Source: Rhizobiaceae bacterium (lineage in GTDB: Bacteria > Pseudomonadota > Alphaproteobacteria > Rhizobiales > Rhizobiaceae). Taken from it: DNA of 64,000 nucleotides. The stretch's first letter is position 1. Each line of letters opens with the position of its first letter. The translations under genes were made by a program, and so were the position numbers. Of the stretch, positions 47,939-56,276 are shown piece after piece. The stretch is from NCBI GenBank assembly GCA_028281105.1, contig JANQKQ010000033.1:47708-111707 (forward strand). The letters are read 5' to 3'. Under the pieces are notes generated by a model. The model ran no database searches. It was not told where the DNA came from and saw only the letters and a list, made by a program, of their open reading frames with translations.

Positions 47939-49423
47939 TCACCCCTCGATGCGCACCACCACGAAGCGGATATCGCCGGTTCGCGTGGAGATCATCAGCA
48001 GCGCGTTCTTGCGATCCTCGCCTTTGAGTTCGCTCAACCGCTTGAGCACATCGGCCGGGGTTGAAACCGCCTCCTGGCCGATCTCCACGATCACCTCGCC
48101 CTCGCGGATGTTCTTATCGGCAGCGTGGCTGCCGGCATCCACCTCGGTGATCAGAACGCCGGTAACCGAGCCTTCGATGTTCTCGGTCTCGCGCAGATCG
48201 TCGGTCAGCTCGGCCAGGTTCATGCCGAGTGCGCGGGTGGTCTCGAGTTCTTCGCCCGCGTCCGGCTCAAGCGAGGCCATCTGCTGCTCGCCGTCCTCCA
48301 GGCGCCCGACCTCGACTTCAAGGCTCTGTTCCTCGCCCCGGCGAAGGACCACAACGTCGACCCGCTTACCGACCGGGGTGTCGGCGACGATGCGCGGCAG
48401 ATCGCGCATCTGCGCCACGTCTTTGCCGTCGAAGGACAGAATCACGTCGCCCGGGCGGATCTTGGCGTCGGCGGCCGGCCCGCCGGCGATCACGTCGCCC
48501 ACCAGCGCACCCATCGGTTCGCTCATGCCCAGGGTCTCGGCGATTTCCTCGGTCACCGTCTGGATCTGCACGCCAAGCCAGCCGCGGCGGGTCTCGCCGA
48601 ACTCGACCAGTTGGTCGATCACCGAAGCCGCCAGGCTGGCGGGAATGGAAAAGCCGATGCCGATCGAGCCGCCGGACGGCGAGATGATCGCCGTGTTGAT
48701 GCCGATGACCTGCCCGTCCATATTGAACAGCGGTCCGCCTGAATTGCCCCGGTTGATCGAGGCATCGGTCTGGATGTAGTTGTCATAGGGACCGGAATTG
48801 ATGTCGCGGCCGATCGCCGAGACGATGCCCAAGGTGACCGTGCCGCCCAGTCCGAACGGATTGCCGATGGCCATCACCCAGTCGCCGATGCGCGCAGCGT
48901 CCGAATCGCCGAAGCTCACCGCCCGCAGCGGCTCGTCGGTTTCCACGCGCAGCACGGCGATGTCGGTCTTGGAATCGCGGCCGATCACTTGCGCCTCCAT
49001 CCGGCTGCCGTCGGCGAAGTTGACGATCACCTGATCGGCGTCGGAGATGACGTGGTTGTTGGTGACGATGATGCCCTGCGGATCGATGACGAAGCCGGAG
49101 CCCAGCGACTGGCGCGAGCGCGGCGGCCGGTTGCCCTCCGGCAGGTTGGGGAACAGATCGTCGAAGAATTCCTGAAACGGCGAACCTTCGGGAACCCGCG
49201 GGGTCGGCACGTTCGGGCGGCGGTTCGTCACATTCTGGCTGGTCGAGATGTTAACGACCGACGCCAGCAATCCTTCGGCCAGATCGGCGACCGATTGCGG
49301 TCCGGACGCGGATGCTGGAGCGGCGATCAGCGCGCTGGCGGCAATCATCAGCGCCAGCCATGGCGCGGCGATCTTCCTGGCCGCCATCCCGGCGGCGATT
49401 TTCCCGTTCTGCAACAAGACCAT
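47939..49423 (-). CDS. Do family (DegP/HtrA-like) periplasmic serine protease
   Basis: A 494-residue protein: signal peptide (hydrophobic 20-37), trypsin-like domain with His124 (TNNHVISDAD), Asp154 (KTDIAVLRV) and Ser228 (INRGNSGGPLFNMDG), then two PDZ domains (RRGWLGVQIQTV and ADKNIREGEVIVEIGQEAVS). It acts as periplasmic quality-control protease/chaperone. The start at 49423 has GGAGGAG 8 bp upstream. In this order it follows hflC and the DUF2065 gene, all on the minus strand. The 1-bp gap to serB makes the two genes convergent. Confidence 0.93.
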   Translation of the reverse strand: MVLLQNGKIAAGMAARKIAAPWLALMIAASALIAAPASASGPQSVADLAEGLLASVVNISTSQNVTNRRPNVPTPRVPEGSPFQEFFDDLFPNLPEGNRPPRSRQSLGSGFVIDPQGIIVTNNHVISDADQVIVNFADGSRMEAQVIGRDSKTDIAVLRVETDEPLRAVSFGDSDAARIGDWVMAIGNPFGLGGTVTLGIVSAIGRDINSGPYDNYIQTDASINRGNSGGPLFNMDGQVIGINTAIISPSGGSIGIGFSIPASLAASVIDQLVEFGETRRGWLGVQIQTVTEEIAETLGMSEPMGALVGDVIAGGPAADAKIRPGDVILSFDGKDVAQMRDLPRIVADTPVGKRVDVVVLRRGEEQSLEVEVGRLEDGEQQMASLEPDAGEELETTRALGMNLAELTDDLRETENIEGSVTGVLITEVDAGSHAADKNIREGEVIVEIGQEAVSTPADVLKRLSELKGEDRKNALLMISTRTGDIRFVVVRIEG

Positions 49424-49568
49424 TCCCGTCTCTCCTCCGCTGTGAACTCAAGAAGCGCCCACAGGCGCATGGTGCCGATCGCCGGGAGGGAAAATGATCG
49501 GCCACTATGTCAATTTCAAGTACCTGACGGCATTGATGACGGTGAAGTGAGCGGCCACCCGGCCCGCT

Positions 49569-49757
49569 TCAGCCGCGAACCAGCCAAACGATAGCGACGC
49601 CGACGGCCACCGCCGCCAGGCCCCCGATACGCAGACTCGCCTCGGGGATGTTGAGCACTTCCTCGGCCAGCCGCTTGGCGCCGCCGGGAAACAGCGAATA
49701 GATCAATCCCTCGATAACGAGAACCAGCCCTAGGCCTATCAGCAGCTCGTCCGCCAT
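49569..49757 (-). CDS. DUF2065 family small membrane protein
   Basis: A 62-residue protein with two membrane helices: LLIGLGLVLVIEGLIYSLFP and GGLAAVAVGVAIVWLVRG. The sequence is the DUF2065 pattern (GLVLVIEGLxYxLFP then IPExxLRxxGLxAxxxGVxxVWLVR), a family that lies next to hflC in many proteobacteria. Function unknown. It lies 30 bp after hflC and is likely cotranscribed. Confidence 0.88.
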   Translation of the reverse strand: MADELLIGLGLVLVIEGLIYSLFPGGAKRLAEEVLNIPEASLRIGGLAAVAVGVAIVWLVRG

Positions 49758-49787
49758 GGAGCGTGCCCGCCCCCTCGCATCTTCACG

Positions 49788-50684
49788 CTATTGCGTCGCG
49801 CCGCGCGCGCCCAGCGGATCCTGGAAATACCGGAAGAAATCTGAATCGGGCGAAAGCACCATGGTGGTTCCCGTCTCTTCGAGCGCGGTGGCATAGGCAG
49901 CCATCGACCGGTAGAATTCGAAGAACTCCGGGTCGCGGTTAAACGCATCCGCGAAGATCGAATTGCGCTCGGCCTCGCCCTCACCACGCAGAATCTCGCC
50001 GTCGCGCTGGGCGGCGGCCTTGATCTCCACCACCTGACGGTCCGCGCGGGCTCTGATCCGTCGCGCCGCCTCCTGGCCTCTCGCGCGAAGCCTCTCGGCC
50101 TCGGCCAGACGCTCGGCGTTCATCCGGGCGAAGGTTTGGTCGGAGACTTCAGCCGTAAGGTCGGTTCGGCGAATGCGCACATCATCGACTTCCAGTCCCA
50201 GCGAGGAGGCTTCCGGCCGGATTTGGTCGCGGACCTCGCGCATCATCTCCGCGCGTTCCTCCGACAGGGCCGCCTGGAAGTCGCGCAGGCCGTAGACCCG
50301 GCGCAACGAGGCGTCGAGACGGGTGCGCATGCGCTGTTCGGCCAGCTGCAGGCTGCCCGATGCGGTTTCGCGGAACAGGCGGGCGTCGGCGACCCGATAG
50401 GTCATGAAGGCGTCGACCTCGTAGAACTTGCCGCCGGAGACCTGCACGCGAATATCGTCCAGATCGAACCGCAGCAGCCGGTCCTCGATGATCTGCACCG
50501 AGTCGAGGCCGGCGAACGCAAGCGGCGCCTTGAAATAGAGCCCGGGCTCGGTCTCCACCCGCTTGATCTCGCCGAACCGCAGCACGATCGCCTGATCGCG
50601 TTCGTTGATCACGAATAGTGAGTTGTAGCCCAGATACAGCAGGATCACGACGAGGATCCCGATAAGCGGTAGTCTCCTTCTCAT
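49788..50684 (-). CDS. hflC: HflC, protease modulator (SPFH/prohibitin family)
   Basis: A 298-residue SPFH protein with one N-terminal membrane helix (LIGILVVILLYLGYNSLFVI). It has REAL family marks: NERDQAIVLRFGEIKRVETE and PGLYFKAPLAFAGLDSVQII, then EVSDQTFARMNAERLAEAER and AERNSIFADAFNRDPEFFEF. HflC with HflK surrounds FtsH and modulates degradation of membrane proteins. Its start overlaps hflK's end by 4 bp. Confidence 0.95.
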   Translation of the reverse strand: MRRRLPLIGILVVILLYLGYNSLFVINERDQAIVLRFGEIKRVETEPGLYFKAPLAFAGLDSVQIIEDRLLRFDLDDIRVQVSGGKFYEVDAFMTYRVADARLFRETASGSLQLAEQRMRTRLDASLRRVYGLRDFQAALSEERAEMMREVRDQIRPEASSLGLEVDDVRIRRTDLTAEVSDQTFARMNAERLAEAERLRARGQEAARRIRARADRQVVEIKAAAQRDGEILRGEGEAERNSIFADAFNRDPEFFEFYRSMAAYATALEETGTTMVLSPDSDFFRYFQDPLGARGATQ

Positions 50685-51769
50685 TGACTTTCTCCCGCGT
50701 TCCGTCGCCGGTCGATTTCCGGCAGCGGCAGATAGGGCACCACACCCTGGCCGTTGCCCTGCTCGACGATCACCTTGCTTGAATCACGCAGCACCAGTTC
50801 CATGGTCTCCAGGAACAGTCGCTTGCGGGTCACCTCGGGTGCCTTGGCATATTCGTCATAGACGGAGATGAAGCGCTGGGCCTCACCCTTGGCTTCCTCT
50901 ACCACCCGGTTCTTGTAGGCGGCGGCATCTTCGCGGATTTGCGCCGCCTCGCCTCGGGCGGCGCCGAGGATACGGTTGGAATACTGGTTGGCTTCCTCGA
51001 CGAACCGGTCCTCGTCCTGCTCGGCGCGCTGCACCTCGTCGAACGCGTCGGCCACCTCGCGCGGCGGCGCCACGTCCTCGATGTTGACGCCGTTGACCTG
51101 CAGGCCGGCTCCATAGCCGTTAAGCGACGCCTGGGTAATCTCGCGCACCTGCTCGGCGATGCCGGCGCGGTCGTCACGGAAGATTTCCTGGGCCGGGCGG
51201 CGGCCGACCACTTCGCGCATGGCGCTCTCGGCTACCTGGCGCAGCACGCCCTCGGGGTCGCGCACCTGGAACAGATAGGCCAGCGGATCGGTCACCTGAT
51301 ACAGAACGGTGAAGGCCACGTCGACGATGTTCTGGTCGCCCGACAGCATCAGCCCGCTGGTGGATCCCACCCGGCTGGCGGTGCCGATATTGACCTGGTT
51401 CTCGCGCACATTGGCGACTTCAAAGGTCTCGATCGGCCAGAAGTGGAAGTGCAGTCCCTGGGTCGAGACCTCCTGCTTGGGCACACCGAAGCGCAGTTCC
51501 ACGCCCAGTTCGTCCGGCTGGATCGTGTAGACCGCCTTGAGCAGGTACAGGATCAACAACGCGACGATGACCAGCGAGAACATCAGCGGCGAGAAACGCC
51601 CGCCGCCGCCCGGAATCGCCTGTTTGAGGCGGTCCTGGCCTCTGCGGATAATGTCTTCTAGGTCGGGCTGGCCACCGCCGCCGCTACCGCCGCGAGGTCC
51701 CTGGCCCCAGGGTCCTCCACCGTTGCCGCCGCCGTTCCAGTTCCCGCCGGATTGATTGCTCCAGGGCAT
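50681..51769 (-). CDS. hflK: HflK, protease modulator (SPFH/prohibitin family)
   Basis: A 362-residue partner of HflC. A glycine/asparagine-rich cytoplasmic N-terminus (SNQSGGNWNGGGNGGGPWGQ) precedes the membrane helix FSLVIVALLILYLLKAVYTI. Then comes the SPFH domain (QPDELGVELRFGVPKQEVST, DGVSTSRVG-like PGLHFHFWPIE region and ADAFDEVQRAEQDEDRFVEE), and a helical C-terminus. It forms the FtsH-HflKC assembly in the inner membrane. First gene of hflK-hflC-DUF2065-degP. Confidence 0.95.
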   Translation of the reverse strand: MPWSNQSGGNWNGGGNGGGPWGQGPRGGSGGGGQPDLEDIIRRGQDRLKQAIPGGGGRFSPLMFSLVIVALLILYLLKAVYTIQPDELGVELRFGVPKQEVSTQGLHFHFWPIETFEVANVRENQVNIGTASRVGSTSGLMLSGDQNIVDVAFTVLYQVTDPLAYLFQVRDPEGVLRQVAESAMREVVGRRPAQEIFRDDRAGIAEQVREITQASLNGYGAGLQVNGVNIEDVAPPREVADAFDEVQRAEQDEDRFVEEANQYSNRILGAARGEAAQIREDAAAYKNRVVEEAKGEAQRFISVYDEYAKAPEVTRKRLFLETMELVLRDSSKVIVEQGNGQGVVPYLPLPEIDRRRNAGESQ

Positions 51770-51958
51770 ATGCCGTCCTTAACGGTTCCGTTTTTCGTCG
51801 AATCTCGTGAAATGCGTCTCGCATGCGGGCACGCTGCGTCACCGCGCCGGCAGCACCGCCCTCTCGTTTATAGGGTTCCGATCATGTCGTTTCAACGGCA
51901 ATGGCGGACCGCAGGTGCACTATTGGTTGATACGGTGAACGGACAAACTGCCGCACGG

Positions 51959-52510
51959 TCAGCCACCGACCGGCGCGTTGCGCTCATAGACGGCATACAG
52001 CGTGCGCGCGCTGTCCTTGTCACCGGCTGCCACCGGCTCGGTGGAGACGACGGTCCACTCGGCCTCGTCGAAATCAGGAAACCGCGTATCGCCTTCGGGC
52101 TCGTCCATCACATGGGTCACATGCAGGCGCGAGGCGAGCGGCAGAAAGGCGTCGTAGATCTGGCCGCCGCCGGCAACGCAGATTTCCTGCGCATCGTGAT
52201 CGCGCGCCCATCGGCGGGCGGCTTCCAGCGCCTCGACAGCCGAGGCGCACACGACCACGCCTTCGGCGGCGAAACCGCCGCGCGAGATCACGATGTTCAG
52301 GCGGCCGGGCAACGGGCGGCCGACGGCCTGGTAGGTCTTGCGGCCCATGATCACGGGCTTACCCATGGTGATCGCCTTGAACCGCTTCATATCGGTCGAC
52401 AGCCGCCACGGCATGCCGCCAGGAGCCTTGTCATCGCCGATCACGCCGTTCTGCGCGATCGCGACGACCAGGACGATCGGAATGTGCCCCTCGCGCCCGC
52501 CTGCGCTCAC
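51959..52510 (-). CDS. folA: Dihydrofolate reductase
   Basis: A 183-residue [24 protein letters not shown] (substrate-binding start and Met20-type loop), [20 protein letters not shown] (folate Asp replaced as usual in alpha clade context), [20 protein letters not shown], and [20 protein letters not shown]. It reduces DHF to THF using NADPH and pairs with thymidylate synthase. The start codon is GTG at 52510, overlapping thyA's stop (GTGA), with AAGG 7 bp upstream. THF from this enzyme would feed the DmdA/SoxA C1 reactions elsewhere in the window. Confidence 0.92.
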   Translation of the reverse strand: MSAGGREGHIPIVLVVAIAQNGVIGDDKAPGGMPWRLSTDMKRFKAITMGKPVIMGRKTYQAVGRPLPGRLNIVISRGGFAAEGVVVCASAVEALEAARRWARDHDAQEICVAGGGQIYDAFLPLASRLHVTHVMDEPEGDTRFPDFDEAEWTVVSTEPVAAGDKDSARTLYAVYERNAPVGG

Positions 52511-53301
52511 ACCGACACCTTGGCCTTGATGTGAGGGTGCGCTTCGTAGCCCTCCAGCTCGAAGTCACTGTAAGTAAAGGAAAAAATATCCTTCACGCGC
52601 GGATTGATGCGCATGGTCGGCAGCGCCAGCGGCTCGCGCGTCAACTGTTCGCGGGCCTGCTCGAAATGGTCGAAATACAGATGCGTGTCGCCGAAGGTGT
52701 GGATGAACTCGCCCGGCTCCAGATCGGTGACCTGGGCCACCATCATCGTCAGCAGCGCATAGGATGCGATGTTGAACGGCACGCCCAGGAAGATGTCGGC
52801 CGAGCGCTGATAGAGCTGGCACGACAGCGCGCCGTCGGCCACGTAGAACTGGAACAGGCAGTGGCACGGCGGCAGCGCCATCTCGTCGACCATCGCCGGG
52901 TTCCAGGCGACCACCATGTGGCGGCGGGACGACGGATTTGAGCGCAGGCCCTCGATCAACTGGGTGATCTGGTCGACCGTCCCGCCATCGCCCGCCGGCC
53001 ACGAGCGCCATTGATAGCCGTAGACGGGCCCCAGTTCGCCGGCTTCATCGGCCCATTCATCCCAGATCGAAACGCCGTTTTCCTTCAGCCAGGCAATGTT
53101 GGTCTCGCCGCGCAGGAACCATAGAAGTTCGATGATGATCGAGCGCAGATGCAGCTTCTTGGTGGTCAGCACGGGGAAGCCGGCCGCCAGATCAAACCGC
53201 ATCTGGTGGCCGAAGATCGAGCGCGTGCCGGTGCCGGTTCGGTCCGGCCGATCGGCACCGTCTTCGAGCACCCTGGCGAGCAGATCGAGATATTGTCGCA
53301 T
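52507..53301 (-). CDS. thyA: Thymidylate synthase
   Basis: A 264-residue ThyA of canonical length: [40 protein letters not shown], catalytic Cys in [20 protein letters not shown], and [20 protein letters not shown] and [20 protein letters not shown]. It methylates dUMP with methylene-THF, releasing DHF for FolA, which overlaps it downstream by 4 bp. Confidence 0.97.
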   Translation of the reverse strand: MRQYLDLLARVLEDGADRPDRTGTGTRSIFGHQMRFDLAAGFPVLTTKKLHLRSIIIELLWFLRGETNIAWLKENGVSIWDEWADEAGELGPVYGYQWRSWPAGDGGTVDQITQLIEGLRSNPSSRRHMVVAWNPAMVDEMALPPCHCLFQFYVADGALSCQLYQRSADIFLGVPFNIASYALLTMMVAQVTDLEPGEFIHTFGDTHLYFDHFEQAREQLTREPLALPTMRINPRVKDIFSFTYSDFELEGYEAHPHIKAKVSV

Positions 53302-53432
53302 GGTCGTTCGAGCGGGCCGGTTCGTCGATTCGGGCTTACGATACTACTTCGCCTTGACCCAATCCCAATGGGCTTTCGACCCGAATATGCTATCACGCCG
53401 CCTGGATGGCGAAAAACCGGAAAGGAGCGCCC

Positions 53433-53837
53433 GTGTCCGCCGACATCGAGAAGAACTGGACGCTCGACTTTCCCGTCGAGCGGGTCTTCGCCGCGTGGAC
53501 GTCGTCGGAAACGGTGATACCGCCGGCCACCGCGATGGACATCGAGCCGCGCGTGGGCGGGCACTACCGGCTCATCGTCGACGATCCGCAATACCGAGCG
53601 CGTTGCGAGGGAACGTTTTCGCGCTTCGAAACCAACCGGCGCGTGAGCTATTCCTGGCAGTGGGAGGGTCATGAAGAGGTAACGCAGATCGATGTCCGGT
53701 TCACCGCCACGGACGCCGGCGGCACGCATATCCAGCTGACGCACTCGGGCTTCGGCGGTGAGGAGAGCCGCGGCGCGCACGACGCCGGCTGGGACAGCTA
53801 CATCGCCGGTTTCACCCGCTACCTGGAACGCGCCTAG
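53433..53837 (+). CDS. SRPBCC / AHSA1-type protein
   Basis: A 134-residue START-like protein: IEKNWTLDFPVERVFAAWTS, HYRLIVDDPQYRARCEGTFS, SYSWQWEGHEEVTQIDVRFT and THIQLTHSGFGGEESRGAHD, then a C-terminal helix, the AHSA1 (Aha1-like/polyketide cyclase-like) pattern. The start is GTG 53433 after GGAG (5 bp spacing); an ATG at 53406 in frame has no Shine-Dalgarno. Binds small hydrophobic molecules or acts as an Hsp90-Aha1 homolog; function unknown. It diverges from thyA. Confidence 0.82.
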   Translation: MSADIEKNWTLDFPVERVFAAWTSSETVIPPATAMDIEPRVGGHYRLIVDDPQYRARCEGTFSRFETNRRVSYSWQWEGHEEVTQIDVRFTATDAGGTHIQLTHSGFGGEESRGAHDAGWDSYIAGFTRYLERA

Positions 53838-53865
53838 ACCGCATCGAAGTGCTTGCGCCCAGACG

Positions 53866-54339
53866 TCAGTTCAGCACGTTCGGCCAGTTGGCGTCGCCCT
53901 TGTCCACATTGCCGGGAATGTCGCGCGCCCAGCGCCGGCGGATGCCGAGCGAGTAGTTGAGGTATAGCCGGCCTTCGTGAATGTGCCAGGCTTCAGGCTC
54001 GGTTTTGGCCGTGTAGCCCTGGGCGACCGCATAAGCGCAGTAGCCGCCATAGGCCGGCGCGTACTTTACCGGATCGGCGATGAACGCATCGCGGTTGGCC
54101 TCGCTGGCGAACCGCCAGGTGGCGCCCCTCCAGTCGGTCAGAATCGTCGGGTCGCCCACCACCGGCTTGCCCTCGGTGAAATAGGCGACCGGATCGTAGC
54201 CGCCGATGGCGAACATTCCGTTGGTGCCCTGAAACACCTCTGGCTGGCCCGCCCGGCCCGACGGCGGCAACAAGGAAAGCCCGGCCGCGCCTGCAAGGAC
54301 TGCAGCGCCCGCGCCCAGCAGGTGGCGCCGTTTGATCAT
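53866..54339 (-). CDS. Exported YHS-domain protein (Tat-like signal)
   Basis: A 157-residue protein. N-terminal MIKRRHLLGAGAAVLAGAAG is a twin-arginine-like signal (KRRHLLG) followed by a hydrophobic stretch. The mature part is a YHS-type domain: GMFAIGGYDPVAYFTEGKPV, EANRDAFIADPVKYAPAYGG and YCAYAVAQGYTAK. YHS domains are associated with metal handling, especially copper. The start at 54339 follows GGAG at 9 bp; an upstream ATG at 54399 lacks a ribosome site. Confidence 0.82.
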   Translation of the reverse strand: MIKRRHLLGAGAAVLAGAAGLSLLPPSGRAGQPEVFQGTNGMFAIGGYDPVAYFTEGKPVVGDPTILTDWRGATWRFASEANRDAFIADPVKYAPAYGGYCAYAVAQGYTAKTEPEAWHIHEGRLYLNYSLGIRRRWARDIPGNVDKGDANWPNVLN

Positions 54340-54511
54340 CGCAAATTCTCCTTCGGCCACGCCGCGACAGCCTGCAAAGAGCCAGCGTTCGTGTGACATG
54401 GGCGATATAGCCCTCAGAGCCGCTCACGGACCATGAACATCCGCGTGATCGGTTCGGCCCGGATTACTCGCTCGCGCCGGCAAACCTTCCGCGCCGGCGA
54501 AGCCTGCGCAA

Positions 54512-54823
54512 CTACAAGTCGCCCAGTTGGCCGAGTTCCTTGGCCACCAGATAGTAGAACGTCACCCGCTGCTTGTGGTTGTCTGCCGACATGGCCTCAC
54601 AGACGGCGGCAATCGCGTCGTTGGCGCGGTTCTCGTCGGAGTTGCCCAGCTTCTTCATGCACCAGCTTTCGCGAACCCGGTCGAGTTCGGCCTGGTCGGT
54701 GCACGAGACCAGCGCGGCGTCCCGGCTGCGCAGCGCAATGCCCAGATGCTTGACGATCTTCTCAACGGTGCCGGCGTCGGCGCCCGCATCGTAACGTTGC
54801 ACATCGGCGAGATATTCGCTCAT
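54512..54823 (-). CDS. DUF2853 family protein
   Basis: A 103-residue protein: SEYLADVQRYDAGADAGTVE, KIVKHLGIALRSRDAALVSC, ELDRVRESWCMKKLG, and AIAAVCEAMSADNHKQRVTF. This is the DUF2853 pattern. Function unknown. ATG 54823 is taken because AAGGAG precedes it by 6 bp and the family starts at MSEYL. It diverges from ssrA. Confidence 0.82.
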   Translation of the reverse strand: MSEYLADVQRYDAGADAGTVEKIVKHLGIALRSRDAALVSCTDQAELDRVRESWCMKKLGNSDENRANDAIAAVCEAMSADNHKQRVTFYYLVAKELGQLGDL

Positions 54824-54981
54824 GAGAACTCCTTTGCAGTCCATGAATTTGAGGGTCGGCAAACCGGCGACAACCACCATATCGGCCACCCGATCTCCGC
54901 AGTGCGGTAAATAGCATGATTGTGGGGTGGCGTCATTAAGGGAATATCGCAGTTGTGCATGACAACAAGGCCAAGCCGGCT

Positions 54982-55010
54982 TTGAATTGGCGGCAAAGAT
55001 CGACTATATT
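54982..55010 (+). promoter_or_regulatory. ssrA promoter
   Basis: TTGAAT (54982-54987) and TATATT (55005-55010) are exactly 17 bp apart, a strong sigma-70-type promoter. Transcription would start near 55017, which fits the 5' end of the tmRNA acceptor piece. Confidence 0.75.
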
Positions 55011-55016
55011 AGGCGG

Positions 55017-55350
55017 GCCGGTTCGCCGGCTATGACGATAAACGGCCAGTGCAATAAACCCATCGGACCCGGGGGCGGTACCCGGCGCCTCCACCAAAAT
55101 CCACGCCGCACGATTTACGAATGCGAACCGCGTGGCTTTTGGCGGGGGCGAAATAGGATCGACGAGGGTGTAAAGACTGAGCTTTCGTTCGGCATGGTAC
55201 CCACCGTTATCGGGCCAAACTCAATAGTTGCAAATGACAACTATGCGGAAGCTCGTCTCGCTGCTTAGGCAGTGCGACACTTCAACTTGAACTCCTGATC
55301 GTTCGCACGGTCAGGCGGGGTTCGGAGGCACCTGGCAACAGAAGCCTCCA
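55017..55350 (+). ncRNA. ssrA: tmRNA (circularly permuted, two-piece)
   Basis: The acceptor piece comes first and ends CGCCTCC-A-CCA (55086-55096), with a T-arm-like CCGGG..CCCGG stem. An internal spacer 55097-55143 follows. The coding piece begins GGGGGCG at 55144, which pairs with CGCCTCC over 7 bp with a G3:U70 wobble, the alanine identity pair. The tag frame at 55230-55268 encodes ANDNYAEARLAA and ends TAG. A GGAGGC..GCCTCC hairpin at 55324-55349 is near the 3' end. End positions are estimated. It rescues stalled ribosomes; sspB, encoding the ClpX adaptor that captures such tags, follows 49 bp downstream. Confidence 0.93.
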
Positions 55351-55398
55351 ATTCATTGCCGCCATCGCCGCCGCCGTGAACTGGATTGAGCTGAAGGT

Positions 55399-56013
55399 TT
55401 GGCCGAAGATCTGATCCGATACGATGTGCTGACCCAGGAGGCGTTGCGCGGCATGATCGCGCGCATCCTGGACGAGGTGGCGCGCACCGGCCTTCCCGGC
55501 GAGCACCACTTCTTCATCACCTTTGAGACCACGCATCCCGGTGTGCGCCTGTCGTTGAAGATGCGCGAGCGTTATCCGGAAGAGATGACCATCGTCATCC
55601 AGCACCGTTTCTGGGACCTGGCGGTGCGCGAGAGCGGCTTCGAGATCGGGTTGTCGTTCGACGACGTGCCCGAAAAACTGCATATTCCGTTCTCCGCCAT
55701 CAAGGGCTTCTACGACCCCTCGGTCAAATTCGGCCTGCAGTTCGATCTGCAGCCCGAGACCGCCCAGACGCCGGCGACGCCCGCCGTGCAACCGGTGCCC
55801 GAGCCCGCGCCGAAGAAAAAGGATGCCGAGGCGGGCGAACGAGCGACCTCGAAGCGCACGGCAAAGCCGAAGTCGCGGCGGTCCGCCAAGCCCGGCAAGG
55901 ACGATAAGGCGACAGCCAAGCCGGCGGCGAAGGACGACAAGCCCGAAAGCACCGGTTCCAAGGACGGCAGCGCCGAGGTGGTCTCGCTCGATTCCTTCCG
56001 CAAGAAGAAGTAG
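55399..56013 (+). CDS. sspB: SspB, ClpXP adaptor for ssrA-tagged proteins
   Basis: A 204-residue protein of the alphaproteobacterial SspB family. MAEDLIRYDVLTQEALRGMI matches the family start, HHFFITFETTHPGVRLSLKM and TIVIQHRFWDLAVRESGFEI form the substrate-binding fold, and GFYDPSVKFGLQFDLQPE ends the folded domain. A Lys/Ala/Pro-rich linker (PAPKKKDAEAG and KPKSRRSAKPGKDDK) leads to a ClpX-docking-type tail SLDSFRKKK. It binds ANDNYAEARLAA tags and delivers them to ClpXP. The start codon is TTG at 55399; an in-frame TGA at 55387 rules out upstream starts. Confidence 0.92.
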   Translation: MAEDLIRYDVLTQEALRGMIARILDEVARTGLPGEHHFFITFETTHPGVRLSLKMRERYPEEMTIVIQHRFWDLAVRESGFEIGLSFDDVPEKLHIPFSAIKGFYDPSVKFGLQFDLQPETAQTPATPAVQPVPEPAPKKKDAEAGERATSKRTAKPKSRRSAKPGKDDKATAKPAAKDDKPESTGSKDGSAEVVSLDSFRKKK

Positions 56014-56053
56014 CCGCGGCCTCCACTGATCCGCATCACGCCGGAGGTCGGTC

Positions 56054-56275
56054 ATGGCGCGCAAACATTCGGTCACCATCCGTGGTCACCGAACCAGCTT
56101 TTCCATCGAAGACGAGTTCATGGCCCAGCTGCGCACGCTGGCGCAACGCGACGGGGTCTCCCTGGCGCGTCTGGTGGAGCGGATAGACGCGGGTCGGGAC
56201 GATGGCGAGAACCTGTCTTCCGCGCTGCGGTTATACGTGCTGCGCTCGCTGACAAACCGCGGCGGCGGGGAATAA
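56054..56275 (+). CDS. Ribbon-helix-helix protein
   Basis: A 73-residue protein with the RHH_4 pattern: KHSVTIRGHRTSFSIEDEFM, AQLRTLAQRDGVSLARLVER and a C-terminal tail SSALRLYVLRSL. Members are small DNA-binding proteins. No operator or target is visible. GGAGG lies 8 bp upstream of the ATG. It lies 40 bp after sspB and may be cotranscribed; its stop is one base from the convergent asmA-like gene. Confidence 0.8.
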   Translation: MARKHSVTIRGHRTSFSIEDEFMAQLRTLAQRDGVSLARLVERIDAGRDDGENLSSALRLYVLRSLTNRGGGE

Positions 56276-56276
56276 G

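Noticed and set aside
54987..55268. Plus-strand 93-codon frame ending in ANDNYAEARLAA
   Set aside because: Only the last 12 codons are translated, as the tmRNA tag; the rest is structured tmRNA and not a conventional gene.
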